Source: Paragorgia papillata
Lineage: Eukaryota; Cnidaria; Anthozoa; Scleralcyonacea; Coralliidae
Direction: 5' to 3'
Assembly: GCA_035771165.1 (NCBI GenBank)
Contig: JAWNZC010000408.1
Location: 3,224,001-3,288,000, forward strand
Length of the DNA stretch: 64,000 nt
Below the pieces are notes generated by a model. That model was not told the DNA's origin, did not search any database, and worked only from the letters and a program-made list of their open reading frames with translations. This document shows positions 62,906 to 64,000 of the stretch, piece by piece. Made by a program: the position numbers and the translations under genes. Position 1 is the first letter of the stretch. Every line of letters starts with the position of its first letter.

Positions 62906-64000
62906 CTCGGCTGAAACTTATCAGAAAGCTATATACCAGTGGCGTAGGAAGAAATTTTACTTTGCTTGCTGTCGCGAAATAAATTGTCAGTCAAAGATAA
63001 AATTCGCATGTCCCCAGAAACTTTTAACACCACAAGCTCGTGCTATGACCATGATACATGAGCCTTTTTAGAAGAAACACAATTCGTAATCAGAGTCTTT
63101 AGTTACGTCGCTCCCTAACTTGCTCGAGGAACTATAGATAGCGACAGCTGGAAACACCTGCGTATTCGTGAACGCTAAACCTGCCACTTTTATTTATTTT
63201 AGTTCACGAACTAAGCGTAAGTATTTTTTTCTATATTTGTCTTCATGTAAAAGCGCCTGGTGTTTGCCCCAATAAAGTACTAATGATTGATTCAGACAAG
63301 AAAAATATGAATAGTTTATAACTCAATCTTATCCATGGCCAGGGCTTTTCCCAGGTAAATATGCGTCACGACGCCTACGCTTCCACTGTTACAAACAAAT
63401 ATAAACCAGGCCTTTACAACAGTGCTGATCTGAGTGATTCCTTACCTCAATATCCATATCAGTGTACTGACTGTTGGAAATGTGACTATCCAGAATCCCA
63501 TATTGCCATTATATTGTAGTACATAGTTCACATCCTGATTAAAGCCAGACGTTTTTTTGAGTACATAATTGTTTGCGACCTCTTGACAAAAACTCGTTAC
63601 ACGTCTTCATTCTTCGATGACTTTGTATATACACGTGCACAGCGTTTTTCCACGATACGTCTTAATTCGCTGAATGAAAGCACCCATGATATACTACAGG
63701 TAAAGTTTGTATGTATTCAACTTTTTAAATTATATAAATGACCTGCAATGCAGTTTACTTGTCATTACGGGAAACGTCTGCTCATTCGCCCACTTTTTAA
63801 AAACAAATAAACTTGTTCCCATGACGACCCTATATAAGATATAAGTAAGAAAATATGATAGTCCAGCATATCAGTAATAATACACTAATTATGAGAGAAG
63901 TTTGGGGCTAAAACGGAACCAGTAAAACTGATATGTTGTGGTTCGATCACGAAGCTGTTTAATAATTTAATTATTTAAGGATTAAAATAATACCCATACG
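62906..64000. other. Non-coding end of the window
   Basis: An isolated CAGTGGCGTAGGAAGAAATT near 62938 resembles a hAT terminus. Otherwise AT-rich sequence with no repeat or gene I can support. A strong donor (GCGTAAGT at 63215) and an acceptor (TTTATTTATTTTAG) sit only 14 bases apart. Confidence 0.45.

Noticed and set aside
63203..63216. 14-nt microexon between a strong acceptor and GTAAGT
   Set aside because: Only the two splice motifs support it; no neighbouring exons seen.
1..64000. tRNA and rRNA genes
   Set aside because: Read for B-box-like GGTTCGAATCC and rRNA motifs; only the degraded SINE-like patch near 25500 came close.

Overview
The window is AT-rich eukaryotic DNA with introns, long gene-poor stretches and a dense load of transposable elements. 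The element mix points to a non-bilaterian marine animal, most likely an anthozoan cnidarian (coral or sea anemone). It includes zf-TTF hAT transposons, a DIRS-like tyrosine-recombinase retroelement, Ty3/Gypsy elements, CR1/jockey-type LINEs, TTAA and 9-bp-TSD inverted-repeat elements, and many short palindromic repeats carrying ACGT and GACGTCA. The species assignment is inference; a sponge is not excluded. I saw no tRNA or rRNA gene, CRISPR array or bacterial-type operon.

Layout. 1-4106: the 3' end of an unrecognised plus-strand host gene. The window opens on GTAAGT, and four phase-consistent exons follow (1749-2288, 2955-~3177, 3543-3618, 4056-4106 with TAA). 4107-10580: palindromic and TIR elements and one possible minus-strand 47-residue membrane microprotein (8829-8972). 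10505-20890: a nest of elements. A Ty3/Gypsy retrotransposon (10582-20795, TSD ATTAC) sits in an older palindromic repeat and itself carries a zf-TTF hAT (10980-15139, 8-bp TSD) and a 1.6-kb Mutator-like element with a ZAD-like zinc-finger exon (15664-17306, 9-bp TSD). All the reading frames are broken. 20890-28970: TTAA elements, microsatellites, dispersed inverted repeats, a SINE-like relic and an ATCGATT satellite patch.

29005-34117: two tandem direct copies of a 2.1-2.3 kb segment. Each holds a small minus-strand candidate exon (42 and 48 nt, both open). The exons have diverged much more than the introns around them. Only the first copy carries a 165-bp element, and the second preserves the empty site. 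This is the most interesting signal in the window. 34715-37402: a DIRS-like relic (RNase H, methyltransferase-like region, tyrosine recombinase, short 3' direct repeats) split by a 371-bp hAT-type element. 37420-47690: palindromes, inverted copies of an 0.8-kb element, a weak plus-strand gene candidate ending at 44063, and a 373-bp relative of the Mutator-like family. 47760-55384: two LINE copies (one 3' fragment, one nearly complete) and a 5' LINE relic. 55475-57260: a second TTAA element, a GC-rich minisatellite and a minus-strand exon encoding a membrane segment. 58748-60730: a second, truncated Ty3/Gypsy element with a recognisable LTR and primer-binding site. 60730-64000: repeats and non-coding sequence.

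Very little here is likely to be functional host coding sequence. Well supported host content is the gene tail at 1749-4106. Weaker candidates are the cassette exons at 30363-30404 and 33307-33354 and a few single exons (8829-8972, 27453-27505, 31536-31642, 43851-44063, 46500-46548, 57105-57259).
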